A stretch of 64,000 nucleotides of DNA from assembly GCA_963971225.1 (NCBI GenBank), contig OZ020267.1, positions 97,267,648-97,331,647 of the forward strand, given 5' to 3'. Below, piece by piece: positions 46,204 to 55,828 of this stretch (its first letter is position 1; every line of letters begins with the position of its first letter). A model generated the notes under the pieces. It was not told the DNA's origin. It ran no database searches and saw only the letters and a program-made list of their open reading frames with translations. The translations under genes were made by a program, and so were the position numbers. This DNA is from Melieria omissa. Taxonomy: Eukaryota > Arthropoda > Insecta > Diptera > Ulidiidae.

Positions 46204-47454
46204 TTTCCTCTACAAAATTGACCCACATTACCTCCTCTCATGTCTCACAATTTCCATTTACACTCTTCTCAAGTCACGTCAAGTCAACTTGTGTTTATTT
46301 TGGCACTTTTGCATTTGACATTTCCAGCTAATGTGCAAATCTGCTTATTTGCCTTTGCAATTTTCTATAAAGAGAAAACTACGGCAAATAAAAAACAACA
46401 ACAAAGAGATCAACTTAAATTTAGCACGCCTGCGCGTGTTGCCATATCTAAGCACTTTCATCAATGAAAAACAACTTGAGACGCAATGACACAGACACAC
46501 ACACAAACACACCCAGAGACATCGACAGCAACAGCGAGCAGCAGCTGCAGCTACACGCACAAGTGGCGCAAAGTGGTAAACATTTCCATGCATAATCCGT
46601 GCAGATAGAAACGAACAAAAAAAACCAAATAATAGCAAAACTCAATTGCTGCCAACAACAACGCCTGTCAGTTTTTTTCGCACTCTGCCCCGACCCATTT
46701 TCCTTCGCTGCTGCAGCTTCTTTCCAATTCTTCTGTTGGCTTTTGTGTTGCAACGCCTTCGCCGTCGACGCGGTGGCATCTTGGCGCGCTGCCACTGGCG
46801 GCACACTTCCTCCCGCGCGAATCTTTCAGGTTAATCTATGGCGTGCGCGCGTACAATTTACGCTTAAGTACGTGTATTACACTTTGGCGTCGCGTCTCCT
46901 TTGCGTTGCACTTCTGCGTGTTTGCCACTGCGAGCAGCCACAGGTAGTGTGGCAAAAATTTGCAACGGCAACGGCGCGGCAGGGCGTTGCATGTTGTGGC
47001 GAGGAAGTGGCAGAGCATTCAAATTGGCATTGTACGCCGGCTGCGACTCCATTGCCGGTTGCACTCCTTTTCCTGTCGTCGGCGCATTTCCTGTGCCATC
47101 GATAGGCATCTCCGCCGCTCTCTCTGCGCTTCGCTTTGGCGTGTGGTGAAGTGTGTACGCGTTGGCATTTATTGCATCGCTTTCATCGCGATTTAATTTT
47201 ATTATAGAAATTAGTTGCTTTGGCGCAACGAGCTGCGCTGAAATGCGTCCAAAGCGTCGTTTGTGGTTTGCCATAATGCGACGCGCAATGAGAGACACAA
47301 CTGAGAAAAGTGTCGTGGCGTCGGTGGCAATTGGAAATTTAACTGATTGACGATGATTGAAGAATATAGTTTGCTACTCGAAAATGGTCTTAATACAAGA
47401 ATGAATGATTCGTCGATTCTTAGGCCAGCAAAAATGAAAATCTCCCTCAATTCC
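46204..47454. other. Intronic GC-rich island (about 46480-47330)
   Basis: Frames are open in many registers on both strands (46599-47105 plus, 46864-47298 minus, and others), which reflects composition rather than coding. No domain could be recognised, and no splice-bordered exon of the CH gene was seen. Confidence 0.4.
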
Positions 47455-47735
47455 AGCTGCCACAAGAGAACGCGAACAAGAAGGAAGCAAATGAGAAGAA
47501 AACCGTCCATCACTTTCTCAGCTTCTGTTCGGCTCTATCAAGAAGGAGATGGAAAATACTGAGAATTTCGAGACGATAGCGAGGTGCTCCGTAAGCTCGC
47601 TACTTGCCTTCATGGACTTCACGGAGTAGATATTTATATATATAGTATGGAAGATGACACACCAAATTACCTTATATTATCTACAGAAATAGTGGTAACA
47701 AAACCGCGCCTACACCTACGGTACCAACCAACCAA
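47455..47735 (+). pseudogene. LINE 3' end fragment, same family as 61775-62970
   Basis: CCATCACTTTCTC, GGCTCTATCAAGAAGGAGAT and CTCGCTACTTGCCTTCATG match the last ~230 bp of the LINE at 62710-62970, as does TGGTAACAAAACCGCGCCTA. It ends with ACCAACCAACCAA. Only the C-terminal tip and 3' UTR remain. Confidence 0.75.
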
Positions 47736-48158
47736 TCGTCCATTTAGTAGAATCATCGACAAATGTATTCTTTACTCAAAAAATTTCAAGGATGACCCCT
47801 ATTAATGTGAGGCATTGCGTTGGTTCAGGAAGGATATAAAGGTAAGACGATAGGGTTTTGAGAGAAGTGGTTATGGACTCTTGCCTTGAACCCATCGAGA
47901 TCATAAGCGCTGGGAAAAATATCCGCAGGGAGACCATTCCACAATCGCGCTGTACGAACTTTATCTCTAGTGCGTGGTGCACTGGAACATCGTCTCAACG
48001 TGGAATGCATGGGCGCAAGTTTTCAAACGGGTTGCCCGGGGGAATACCTGTAGTGATGGCAGCATATTGCTCATCTTCACTGAGCAATTATCAAAAAAGT
48101 ATTGGTAAAATAACACCATACATGCCACGATTCGATGACGTTCCAATGAGTCAATAGA

Positions 48159-48171
48159 GCTGGATGCCCTA
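48159..48171. repeat. SINE target-site duplication, left copy
   Basis: GCTGGATGCCCTA here is identical to 48538-48550 on the other side of the SINE. The first few bases could in part belong to the SINE head, but GGATGCCCTA is certain. Confidence 0.85.
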
Positions 48172-48537
48172 GGTTACGTTAGGTTATGATGGCTACGTCT
48201 GTATGAGACACACTTAGGCCTATTGGCCTGTTGTAATACCACAAATTCCACCCGTTTAAAATGTGTATGCAACACTGTTTTTCCAACATGTGATACAACA
48301 CACATTTCAAATTGATGGGGAAAGGGATGGAGGGGACCTACAGTTTAACGCCGAATCCGAACGGCGATTGGCAGTTTTTCTTTCACACTTGAAGGCCTTT
48401 TATCATTGCCTGCCCAGAGCGCACTTGTGCGGTTATTGTAATTCTCATCTGCTTCATGTGGATAGCGATAGAATGAATAATTAACCAGCCCGAGCCAGGA
48501 ATCGAACCTGGGGCGCTCGGTATGAGAAGCCAGCGCG
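48172..48537 (-). mobile_element. tRNA-derived SINE, 5'-truncated copy, inserted in LINE remnant
   Basis: On the minus strand it begins at GCGCTGGCTTCTCATACCGA, so the first ~25 bases of the tRNA head and part of the A box are missing. The B box GGTTCGATTCC is perfect. The body shares TATCCACATGAAGCAGATGA and AATTACAATAACCGCACAAG with the 45-kb copy. The tail reads ATAACCTAACGTAACCTA, a TTAGG-like variant of the (AACC)n tail. A perfect 10-13 bp target duplication dates it as recent. Confidence 0.87.
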
Positions 48538-49029
48538 CTGGATGCCCTACTGTTCCCTATAACTTTAATCGCACGGTTTTGCACCCGATCCAGGAGCTCC
48601 AAATGGGTTTTTGAAGCCCCTGCCCATAGGTGCGAGTTAAGCTCCATTTTAGGTCGGATATAGGTGATATAAGAGATCAGACGGAATTGACATCGGTACA
48701 AAAATGAGCATAGAACCAGGAGTCAGTAGTAAGTTTGGTTTGAAATTTGGTAAAACTTTACTAAAGTATTTCAATTGATGAATTTATGAATTTATGGTGA
48801 TGATTGTTTATCCCGTGGCAGAATTTATGAATGTTGTATGAGATTAAAAAAAACCACATGAGAACCAAAATACTGAACAACATGTTGGCCAACCAAAATC
48901 CATGAGCACCGATGTTTTTATCAAACTTTTGAGTGGGTTTATAAAAAATTAGCCAAAATCTTCATAGATATGTTCGAAATTGGATTTGAACAGCTCAATT
49001 ACATTGGAAGACCAATCATTTTCATAATC

Positions 49030-49150
49030 GTCTGGTTTGGCACGGTGTGACTTTTACTTGATCGTAAACATGCATTTGCCTATGAAAGAAAAACATTTTG
49101 AGAACATAAAACCGGCTTGTACCGACATCCTGAAGAGTATCACAATTTAT
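49030..49150 (+). pseudogene. Mariner-like transposase fragment
   Basis: The frame reads SSGLARCDFYLIVNMHLPMK followed by EKHFENIKPACTDILKSI. It corresponds to the SPDLAPCDFYLF and KGKHFE...ACTDALK block around the last catalytic Asp of mariner transposases. A stop lies just upstream of it and others follow. Neither terminal repeats nor the first two catalytic residues could be found. Confidence 0.5.
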
Positions 49151-50086
49151 AGAAACATCAAATGCATTGTTATGAAAAGTTAAGTTGGTTTGAAAGTAAG
49201 CGGATTAAAAATCAAGATTGCTTCTGGAAGTCCAAAATTCGTACTTTTTTAATCAGTTTCGGCCATTTCGTCTAAGACTTCTTCTGGAAGTCCAAATTTT
49301 GAATTTCTTTTGTTAATAAAAATCTGTCTTAAACAATTCGACAAGGATTTGCTTAAAACATTGCTATAGGTGATCAAAGAGTGCTACCAAGGACTTCGTA
49401 GAGCTCATAGAGTTTTTTCTCATTACGGGTAACATTGTGCTTGAACTTAAACCTTTCTAAAGTTCAACTGTTGCAAGAATTGAGGTCATGCATTTTCAAT
49501 TCTTAGAAAATACACTAATTGGATGCTGAACAACGAACGATGACTTTTCGAACGAGACTTTCTTCATTGTTTAAACTTCTTTCTGATTCACTGAATGCGT
49601 GAATTGGGATATTTGGCGCATCTTGGAAAGTGAAATCCCACCAGTGTTTCAGAACATATCAATGAGCTTTACATAAAGCAGGAGAATCAGTCAACTGTGT
49701 TGTGCGAAGAGTAGCTAATGAACTGAAAATCTTGATCCCAGTTGGTACAGCAGTAATTATAGTTCCAGAAGTGAAATAAGTTCAAATGTCTACTCCTACT
49801 GTAAGTTTATGGTGGGCTCATGCAACATGAAACCTGGTTAATTGCTAAAATAGCATAAATTAGTGACAACTTGAAGCACATTTCGATTTTGTAGGAAAAT
49901 AACGAATGAGCTTCTGTTACTTTCAAATTTTAGCGCTTTGATTGTCTTATAACTAATCTCCTTTGGCCTAAAATAAAAGAATGGAAGTCTGGACAATATG
50001 TGGATTCAGCAAATCCTCACCACAACTTTGTTTGTTGAGTCCATTGCAAAAGAAACTCACATGTAGTATCAACTTTTAACATTGTT

Positions 50087-50160
50087 TACTGGTCCCCAAG
50101 TACGCACGATTTGACACAGTTGGACTTCGTTTTGAGGGGCTATACAAAAATCTTCTTTAT
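50087..50160 (+). pseudogene. Second mariner/Tc-like transposase fragment
   Basis: The reading YWSPSTHDLTQLDFVLRGY resembles the W-PRSPDLTPLDFFLWGY block around the last Asp of another mariner group. It is very short, so the call is tentative. Confidence 0.4.
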
Positions 50161-50340
50161 AGCAACAATCCTCTTACTCTTCAGTATTGTAAAGACAACA
50201 GTCCCGACGTTAGGACTAAAAGACCAGCCAAAATTTACCACAAAGTTATTGAAAATTGATTACAAGAAAAAGTTGGTCACTTTTTCTTATATATTTTTTT
50301 TCCCATAAATATTGACAACAATAAAGTTAAATTTTACTAA

Positions 50341-52241
50341 TGACCGGTCAATGCCGCGTACGGCAGCTAGTAGTTAAATAAGTAATTAAAAACACAAAGA
50401 AAAAATTAAATGAAATAAAAAAGTAAAACAATTAGAGCCAATTATGAGCGCCGGCACAAATCTATTATTAAAAGCTGCAAATAATTACGAAATAAATATA
50501 AAAAATAAATACACAAAATGCAACTTAAAGCCGCCACACACACACTCACGCACAGAAATAAACTGAAAATTGCATTAAAATTGCATGTTGTTGCATGATT
50601 TTAGGCGCTTGTCGGACAAATGTGGGCAAAAGTGATTCAGGTTTTTCGGCAATTTGGCCAAAATAAATGCAAACAAACAAAATACCCGAATGTATGTGTG
50701 TGTGTAAAACATGTATGTGTGTGTGTGTAAAACATGTGTGTGTGTGTGTGTGCACTGCGAAGCATGACCAGGCACAAAATTAGTGGCATTTTGTAATTGC
50801 ATTTAGTTGAATTAATTTTACAGCGAAATTAATTGCGAAAATTTTGGCACTGCCGGTGCAGCGTGAATATTCCCGGTGCAGGTGTACGCGCAAAGTTGGT
50901 CGTGTTGCAAGTGGTTGCTGGGATTGGGCGGCTGCAAAGTTTGCAGTTGGCGGCGCATAAATTCGAAAGCCGGAAGTTGGCAACTAGTTGAACTTCGGCT
51001 AATGACCAACTGGGGAGACTTTGGGCACTTTCATGGCGCCAGGCAACGATTTGATAGTAAATTTGATATTAATTTTACTACAACAAACAAGCCACCAGTA
51101 TTATGTTGCTGCTAATTTTCAAAGCTTTTAAGCTTTTATTTAAATTTAAAAATAATAAAAATAAACTTTATGGCCAATTTTGTACTGAAACCCGGCAGCG
51201 TTTCAGCTGATTAAATTCGTTTTTATGTGCTGTCCTGTTGTAATTAATTACGCTGCAATAGCATTAAGAAAAAATATACAACAAAAACACAAGTTGCAGA
51301 TTTTGCGCGGCACAATCATCAATCAATGTTGCCAAAACAACTTGACGCAGCGAATTAAAAACGCAACGCAAACAAAAAACCGAACAAAATGAAAACAAAT
51401 CGACTGCGAAAACGTGAGCGAAAAATTGCAAAATATTAATTAGAAAAATTGCAAACTTGCGGCACACGTCTTTTAACCCTCTTATTGGTACAAGTGCCTC
51501 AGGGCACTAATTGCTAAAATTTCAATTAATTCCAAAATACAATTCAACGGCACTTTCAGTTGGGATGCAAGTGGTAGCAATGGGTTTCTTTGAAGATTTG
51601 AAAGCTATTTCTAATAAATAAGTGTGGTTTCAATTTAGCTCTCAGTTGGCTAGAGGAATTAAATAATTTTAGGAAAGAAAGAAACAATTTCAAACTCTAA
51701 TTGTAAACATTTTGATTGGTATGAAGGCTGGATGAATTGAAGAAGGAAGCAACGAAGAAGTTTACTTTCTTTCTTATTCTTTCTTCTAAGCATTTTGAAG
51801 AAATCTTATCAAAACTTTGCATGACCCCGAAGACAAAATGCTCGGTGCAAAAGAATATGAAGGAACTTGGGAACTTATTGAAGCTGAAAGAAACCCATTC
51901 ATGGGTTGTTATGACTCATTAAGTAAGTAAGGTTTGTTCATGAAATAAGTTTATGTATTCAAGGGTTAAAATACTTAATAGTGAACCAACTAAACATTGA
52001 ACTAATGCCTTTGGGTGGATGGTAATTATGTCTAATAACTTTAAAATTAAAGAAAGAATACGAAAATTTAAGTGTTTAATTGGATTTCCTGTTACTTTTT
52101 ACTTTCAATTCACTCATTAAGTTTAGCATTTATTTTTTGTGGCATTTTCTACTCTTTTCATGTCATTGTAATTTAATCTATTTAAATTTCAAAATATAAT
52201 TGATTTTCAAATATAGTAATTTGAAAAATATTTTAAATGTC
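50341..52241. other. Intronic sequence with TG microsatellites
   Basis: (TG)n tracts lie at 50692-50755, interrupted by AAAACATG. A moderately GC-rich segment lies at 50840-51010. No gene is supported. TTAACCC at 51475 and GGGTTAA near 51962 could be ends of an old TTAA element, but the match is too short. Confidence 0.45.
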
Positions 52242-52949
52242 TTAAGGCAGGTTCTCACCTTGTGGATCCGAAAAAGTGCATTTTTTTTGAGAAAACGGTT
52301 AAAGATACAACGCTGAAAATTGTTTCTGGATATGAACACACATTTATTTAGAGAATACAATTTTTAAAATTGAATGAATCAAAAAAGGGGGGGAGGGGGC
52401 GTCCATCAGTGGCGGCATGTCGGCGAGGAGGTGTCCCGCTACCGGAAGTGATTCCGTCAAAACCCGTGATCGGAAACACAAAAATCGAACACATTCTTAA
52501 TGTGTACCGTATTATCTATTGAATGAACCAAGATCATGAATAAAAAATCAAAATTACAAAAGTTATGAGGTTTTGAAAAAAAAATTACGATTTTCGCATT
52601 TTTTTGTTCACTAATTATTTTTTTAAATAAACAATTTTCAATATTTTTGGCTGATCGTAGTTCGTTTATTAGAAAAAACCCTAAGGAACATTTGAAAAAA
52701 ATTTGGTGACGATTGGTTCATTCCAGCGCCTTCAATCACTTCCGTAAGGTCCGAAAATGTGGTTCTGAGAAAAACGCGTTTAAAGTTTAAAGCGCGCTTG
52801 GCCGGTGCTCTACACTGCTCTTTGTAACGGCCTGTAACTTTTGTAATTTTTAAGATTTTGATCTGAAGTTTCTGGAGCACATTTTTGAAACACGATAAGG
52901 CAAAAAAAAAATTGGTATTTTTTTCCCACAAGGTGAGAACCTGCCTTAA
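52242..52949. mobile_element. TTAA-flanked MITE, 700 bp, TIR GGCAGGTTCTCACC
   Basis: The element at 52246-52945 lies between TTAA copies (52242-52245 and 52946-52949). It has ~20-bp perfect terminal inverted repeats beginning GGCAGGTTCTCACCTTGTGG. No transposase is encoded. The termini resemble those of 13069-13801 (AGGTTCTC shared), and both carry a TTTAAACGCGTTT-type block next to CTCA[AG]AACC, in opposite orientation. The internal word ATCACTTCCG occurs twice in inverted relation. Confidence 0.87.
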
Positions 52950-52964
52950 ACTTTTATTTCTCGT

Positions 52965-53241
52965 TTAACCTTTGCGACCCAGTGAAATTATTTGCTTCGA
53001 CGAGATTAATTATGAAAATGTTACACATTCAAAATTATTAAATTTAATTTTTAAATTTTATTAGTATTAAATATTTTTCTTTATTAATATTGTAAAGAAT
53101 AACGGGAAAACGATTGGCGAACGACATTCGTTCAAATGTCAAAAGACATAAATTCAAAATTGCTTGCAAATTCAAAATTTACGCTACAGTGTTTTTTAAG
53201 TTAAAATGCACAATTGTGCATGCTGGCTCGCAAAGGGTTAA
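52965..53241. mobile_element. TTAA MITE (CC[C]TTTGCGA end), 269 bp
   Basis: The element at 52969-53237 lies between TTAA copies. The ends are CCTTTGCGACCCAG and GCTGGCTCGCAAAGGG, inverted repeats apart from one missing C and one substitution. It starts only 16 bp after the end of the preceding MITE. It has no coding capacity. Confidence 0.78.
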
Positions 53242-55169
53242 AATTGTAAAAGTTAATTCTTGAACAAACCTTAAGTATTTCTGGGTTAAAGGTTAGATTA
53301 GAGTTAAACGGTTTAATTAGATAAAACGATTCTATATCTCTCAACTATTTCACTTAGTTTTGATTAAGTTTTGATTAAATTTTCTATTGTAAAAACTTTA
53401 AATTCATTAAATTCAAAGAAAATTCATACAAACTTCATCGTGTTGTTTGTTGTTGGGCACAGCGTTGCCATATGTACATACCTGCAAAGACAAAGAAAAA
53501 ACACAAAAAGACACATGAGTAAACTTTGTACTATTTGTTCTACTGGATTATGGAAATAAAAGTGCATATCACATCAGAATAGGAAAACAACAAAAAAAAT
53601 ATATAAAATAAATACATAAAAATTGTTGTGGAAAATTGTTGCAATAGTTATGGCATTTCGTTTCCAATGCATTTGCTGCAAAACATAAATTTTTGCATTT
53701 GTCTATGCCAAACACACACACACACAGTCGATTGCGCCCTTCATTCCCTTTACCCCTCCGCCACTTGTCATGCATCGTTAACTGCACCGAAGCTGCAACG
53801 CTCTCCAAAATGATATATGCCAATACGCAGTGTTGCCACCTTTTTGTTTCTACTTCGACAGTAGCATTTTTCAAACGCTTTTTGCCGCCCCTCCGCCCAC
53901 TGCCTCACCACACAGTTCACAGCGAAATTGATATTTTATTGCTCGCCCTTTCCGCTCGCTTCGTGCGCTCATCGTAAATCAATTGAATTTCTTGCTTTTA
54001 GTTGTTGCTTTTATATTTATTCTTTATTTTACTTATTTACATATTTATTTTTTATTTTCGTTGTGTTTTTGATTTTTTACTCAAAGTGATTGTGAGCGTG
54101 AATGTGTGTTGTTGTGTTGTTGTGTTGTTTTTGTTGTTGCTTAAAAAGTGCGCTTGATATTTTAAGCGAGCGCTTCTTTTTTACAGTACAGCAGCGAGTG
54201 TAAATTTAATCACAGTGCGCCTTTTTCAATACTAAAAATTTCGTTGTACTTTTTTGCAACTTTGCTTTTATTTTTGTTAGGAAAAAGTTGGTCAAAAGCA
54301 GCACCGAAATTGAATTAAAAAAATAACAAATACCAGCAAAGTGCATTAAAGGGTTAACATGTTTTAAGATTACAGCGCGAAATAAATCAACGTAATTTGG
54401 CTTAAAATGAATTCAATGCAATATTGTGATTAAAACAATATTTGCGTAAAGGATTAAGTGGGAAATTTGTTTAAAAAATGCATTGATTACACTGTGTGGA
54501 AAAAATTAAAAAAATTTTAAAACACACAAACAAATCATTATACTTGCAAAACGAAGAGCCGAATGTAGTAAAATTGTCAGTTTAACTATATTTTGAAAGT
54601 ATATAAAAAAAGTAATAAAAAACTATGTATAAAAGTATATAAAAATATATACATATTTTGTGTGTTAAATTGGCTGTCGGAAAGACATTTATTTATGTAG
54701 ACGAAATTCGTATTTAGTGGAAAATTTTAAGGAAAAAGATGTAATTGAATGTAAGAAAAGAGTATTTGAAATCAGTTGGTATTGATAGATGTTACATATT
54801 TATCGAAAGTCTGATAGTTACTAATTAACAAGTGTCTACCGGCCACCCGTATTCTTGCCGGCTAAAACCAATTTTTGATATCCAGCCGTACGATTAGTCG
54901 AAGCAGAGCTAGTGGGCCCCTTTTTGTCCTTATTTGCTTTTAGGTCTTCGAATATCTTTGAAGGAGTTTTGTCCTAGAAGTTACGTCACAAGTTATACCG
55001 AATATAAAATATAAAATATGAATGTGACTAATGGCCCAAAGGTCATCCTCTTCTATGGACATCCGACCTCGTGTGTTCTATCTTTTATTCACCAAAACCG
55101 GGCCATGATACTCTATGAGACTGCTGCACGTCTCGTTATCTTCTGATACTATTTTACAAATAACTTTTT
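53242..55169. other. Intronic sequence, no gene seen
   Basis: This AT-rich stretch contains an ACAC run at 53712-53726 and GTTGTTGTGT runs near 54106-54135. The minus-strand reading near 55078-55200 includes SYLWFNLAEKVICKIVSE, which I do not recognise. No exon is supported. Confidence 0.4.
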
Positions 55170-55204
55170 CAGCAAGGTTGAACCACAGATAACTCATCAA
55201 CTTA

Positions 55205-55763
55205 CGAGGGCGGGTCAATAAGTCCGTGACTTTTTGAATTTCCCGCCTCTTAATTGAAATGGCAACACTGCTCCCGTCAACAGTCATCTGTCAGTTGACT
55301 CTTGTCAAAAATTGAACAAGCTGCGACATTTAGTTTGTTTTTGACAGCCGTTAATATCAGACTACCGCGTTGACTGAGAAGAAAATGGAAAAAAGTGAAT
55401 TTCGTGTGCACGGGTGCAGACATGTGCAGTTTCCATGGCAAAAATCCATGAATTGGGCTACGAATTGCTCCCTCATCCCGCCTATTCACCCGATCTAGCC
55501 CTAAGTGACTATTTCTTGTTCCCAAACTTGAAGAAATGGCTCGGCGGAAAGAGATTTGCCTCCAATGACGAAGTCATCTCACAAACAAATGCCTATTTTG
55601 AAGACCTCGACAAATCATATTTTTCGGAAGGGATAAAAAAACTGGAGAAACGTTGGGCTAAGTGTATAGATCTCAAAGGAGACTACTTTGAAAAATAAAA
55701 TAACTTTTTATCTAAAAACCTGTGTTTCATTCAAAAAGTCACGGACTTATTGACCCGCCCTCG
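55205..55763 (+). mobile_element. Internally deleted mariner element, 559 bp
   Basis: The element is flanked by TA on both sides and has 35-bp perfect terminal inverted repeats beginning CGAGGGCGGGTCAATAAGTC. It keeps the original start region (ATGGAAAAAAGTGAATTTCG at 55385) joined to the C-terminal third of the transposase. The middle, with the first two catalytic residues, is deleted. Perfect repeats suggest recent mobilisation in trans by a full-length relative. Confidence 0.92.
55414..55698 (+). pseudogene. Mariner transposase C-terminal fragment
   Basis: About 94 codons are open up to a stop just before the 3' terminal repeat. HPAYSPDLALSDYFLFPNLK is the block holding the last Asp of the mariner D,D34D triad. 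KWLGGKRFASNDEV, DKSYFSEGIKKLEKRWAKC and GDYFEK complete the normal C-terminus. The first residues, from GTG at 55414 (CAVSMAKIHELGYELL), lie just after the second catalytic Asp position, so that Asp and everything before it are gone. The preceding start region (MEKSEFRV) is out of frame with it. The product cannot be catalytic. Confidence 0.92.
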
Positions 55764-55828
55764 TATCAATCAATTAATGAGTTATCTCATCAATCAATTA
55801 ATGAGTTATCTGTGGTTGAACCGTGCTG

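Larger units (their letters stand above)
47790..48720 (-). pseudogene. Decayed LINE RT C-terminal end (CR1/Jockey-like, no RNase H), split by a SINE
   Basis: Minus-strand translation begins with YITYIRPKMELNSHLWAG and ASKTHLELLDRVQNRAIKVI (48690-48545). This is a typical post-catalytic RT motif (YIRP-MEY-S-LW-GAS...LLD-VQ-RA). After the SINE it resumes with SIDSLERHRIVACMVLFYQY (48160 down) and LWNGLPADIFPSAYDLDGFK then ARVHNHFSQ (47950-47840), the usual C-terminus of elements that lack RNase H. Frameshifts are present. The SINE at 48172-48537 interrupts it at IDS. Confidence 0.78.
48721..50340. other. Intronic sequence with two mariner-like scraps
   Basis: The stretch is AT-rich and without exons. 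Two short + strand readings resemble the end of mariner DDE domains (listed separately). The remainder, including 49130-50000, may be further decayed transposon but cannot be read. Confidence 0.45.
55170..55828. mobile_element. Foldback-type element hosting a mariner derivative
   Basis: A 28-bp inverted repeat, starting CAGCAAGGTTGAACCACAGA at 55170 and ending GTTGAACCGTGCTG at 55828, has two mismatches. It brackets the mariner derivative and a doubled ATCAATCAATTAATGAG unit (55765-55812). The mariner therefore inserted in the short spacer of a palindromic element. The alternative is that part of the inverted repeat arose by duplication after insertion. Confidence 0.6.

Noticed and set aside
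51475..51968. Possible TTAA MITE between TTAACCC and GGGTTAA
   Set aside because: Only about six terminal bases match, which is too few to separate from chance in AT-rich DNA.
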